Below are positions 40,133 to 41,033 of a stretch of 41,033 bases of DNA, one piece after another. The notes under the pieces are model-generated. The model was not told where the DNA came from, ran no database searches, and saw only the letters and a list, made by a program, of their open reading frames with translations. The position numbers were made by a program, and so were the translations under genes. The first letter of the stretch is position 1, and every line of letters begins with the position of its first letter. The DNA is from Nitriliruptoria bacterium (GTDB lineage Bacteria; Actinomycetota; Nitriliruptoria; Euzebyales; Egibacteraceae), in contig PWER01000126.1 in NCBI GenBank assembly GCA_003553565.1, positions 1 through 41,033 on the forward strand. The letters are read 5' to 3'.

Positions 40133-41033
40133 TCAGCCGGTGCGGGTCAGCTCTTTGGTGGCAGAGCTGGTGGTGTGGTCGGGTTGGTTGGTGCTGCTGG
40201 TGGTGGTGCGGTTGGTGGTGTTGGGGCTGCGCTGGGGGCTGCCGTGACCGTTGCTGGTGGTGGTGCCTTGCACCAGTGCTTGGAGCTCGCCGGCGATCTC
40301 GAGGAGCTGGTTGGAGGTCTGCTCGGCCACGGCGGCGGATTGGCTGGTGCCTTCGGCGACTTGGGCGACGCCGGCGATGTTCTCGGCGATGTCGCCGGCG
40401 CCTTGGGCGGCCTCGTTGACGTTGCCGGCGATCTCGCCGGTGGTGGCGGTCTGCTCTTCCACCGCAGAGGCGATGGTGCTCTGCAGGTCGCCGATGCGGT
40501 CGATGACCTCTTGGATCTCGGTGATCGCGCCGGCGGCTTGCTCGCTGTCGCCTTGGATGGCGGTGATGCGCTGTTGGATGTCGGTGGTGGCCTTGGCGGT
40601 CTGGTTTGCCAGGTCCTTGACCTCGCCGGCGACCACCGCGAAGCCCTTGCCGGCCTCGCCGGCGCGGGCGGCCTCGATGGTGGCGTTGAGCGCCAGCAGG
40701 TTGGTCTGCTCGGCGATGGAGGTGATCAGGTCGATGACCTTGCCGATCTCGGCTGAGGAGGTCGACAGCGACGAGACGGTCTCGCCGGCGTGCTCGGCCT
40801 TGCTGACGGCCTCGCGGCCGACCTTGTTGGCCTCGGCGGCGTTCTGGCTGATCTCGCCGATGCTGGCGTTGAGCTCTTCGACGGCGGTGGCCACCGTCTG
40901 GGAGTTGTTGGACACCTGCTCGCCGGCTGCGGAGACGACGTTGGCCTGGTTGGCGGTCTCCTCGGCGCCCGAGGTCAGCTGGGACGAGGCGCTGGCCAGC
41001 TCGCTGCTGGCCCCCGACAGCGCCTTGGCCGAC
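40133..41033 (-). CDS. Methyl-accepting chemotaxis protein, signalling domain (N-terminus outside window)
   Basis: The 300 visible residues are the cytoplasmic coiled-coil signalling domain of a chemoreceptor. The hairpin tip that binds CheA and CheW is conserved ([20 protein letters not shown] followed by [17 protein letters not shown]). Flanking helices contain Glu/Gln/Ala methylation-type sequences ([29 protein letters not shown]). The ligand, membrane and HAMP parts lie beyond the right edge. The last 45 or so residues are a Ser/Thr/Asn-rich tail ([19 protein letters not shown]) with no receptor pentapeptide. Codon use differs from the neighbours, with several CAA, AAA and GGT codons. A motile or CheA-signalling lifestyle is implied. 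Confidence 0.93.
   Translation of the reverse strand, partial: SAKALSGASSELASASSQLTSGAEETANQANVVSAAGEQVSNNSQTVATAVEELNASIGEISQNAAEANKVGREAVSKAEHAGETVSSLSTSSAEIGKVIDLITSIAEQTNLLALNATIEAARAGEAGKGFAVVAGEVKDLANQTAKATTDIQQRITAIQGDSEQAAGAITEIQEVIDRIGDLQSTIASAVEEQTATTGEIAGNVNEAAQGAGDIAENIAGVAQVAEGTSQSAAVAEQTSNQLLEIAGELQALVQGTTTSNGHGSPQRSPNTTNRTTTSSTNQPDHTTSSATKELTRTG

Overview
The window is very GC-rich DNA with almost all third codon positions G or C, many GTG starts and frequent 4-base ATGA/GTGA overlaps between genes. Several genes point to an actinobacterium: a fused mycobacterial-type 2-oxoglutarate dehydrogenase/decarboxylase (Kgd), a bacterial proteasome activator ending in GQYL, a PAC2 protein, and a HAD hydrolase divergent from an Ssd/TadA/TadB-C cluster as in mycobacteria. 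A chemoreceptor and a selenocysteine tRNA suggest a motile, possibly deep-branching member (for example Nitriliruptoria). That placement is inference. About 36 protein genes and one tRNA gene are supported; no rRNA, CRISPR array or insertion sequence is visible, and no gene-free stretch exceeds 300 bases.

Layout. 1-6117 (minus): an IclR-type regulator cut by the left edge, with a well-formed promoter and operators; a CarH-like cobalamin-binding regulator; a DacB-type D-Ala-D-Ala carboxypeptidase; a TrmA-type RNA m5U methyltransferase; PrmA; and an IsdG/HmoA-type haem monooxygenase. 6233-10074 (plus): a two-part FMN-barrel protein, an unknown 169-aa protein, a class IV aminotransferase and an RDD membrane protein with a long acidic linker. 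10132-17270 (minus): an AI-2E-type permease, an SDR, an M18 aminopeptidase and Kgd. 17413-20261 (plus): an alpha/beta hydrolase, a SpoU/TrmH methyltransferase and MoeA. 20245-26273 (minus): an M20 amidohydrolase, PhzF, a NimA-like flavoprotein, tRNA-Sec, a DUF2786 protein and an acyl-CoA synthetase.

26441-29550 carries protein quality-control genes: PAC2, a thioredoxin-TPR protein (CnoX-like) and the proteasome activator Bpa, with a PaaI-type thioesterase between them. 29642-34165 is a reduced Tad-type locus: HAD hydrolase divergent from Ssd/CpaE-like, TadA and a single TadB-TadC fusion, with no room for pilin or TadE genes. 34255-37599 is a molybdate module: an XRE plus substrate-binding-domain regulator and ModA, ModB, ModC, all closely spaced or overlapping. 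MoeA at 18972 would use the imported molybdate. The right end holds a 77-aa unknown, an S9 peptidase and the C-terminal part of a chemoreceptor with unusual codon use.

The strongest items for follow-up are tRNA-Sec, the CarH-like regulator that lacks the light-state histidine, the pilin-less Tad locus with its TadB-C fusion, and the operator layout in front of the IclR gene. I found no clearly new multi-gene system.
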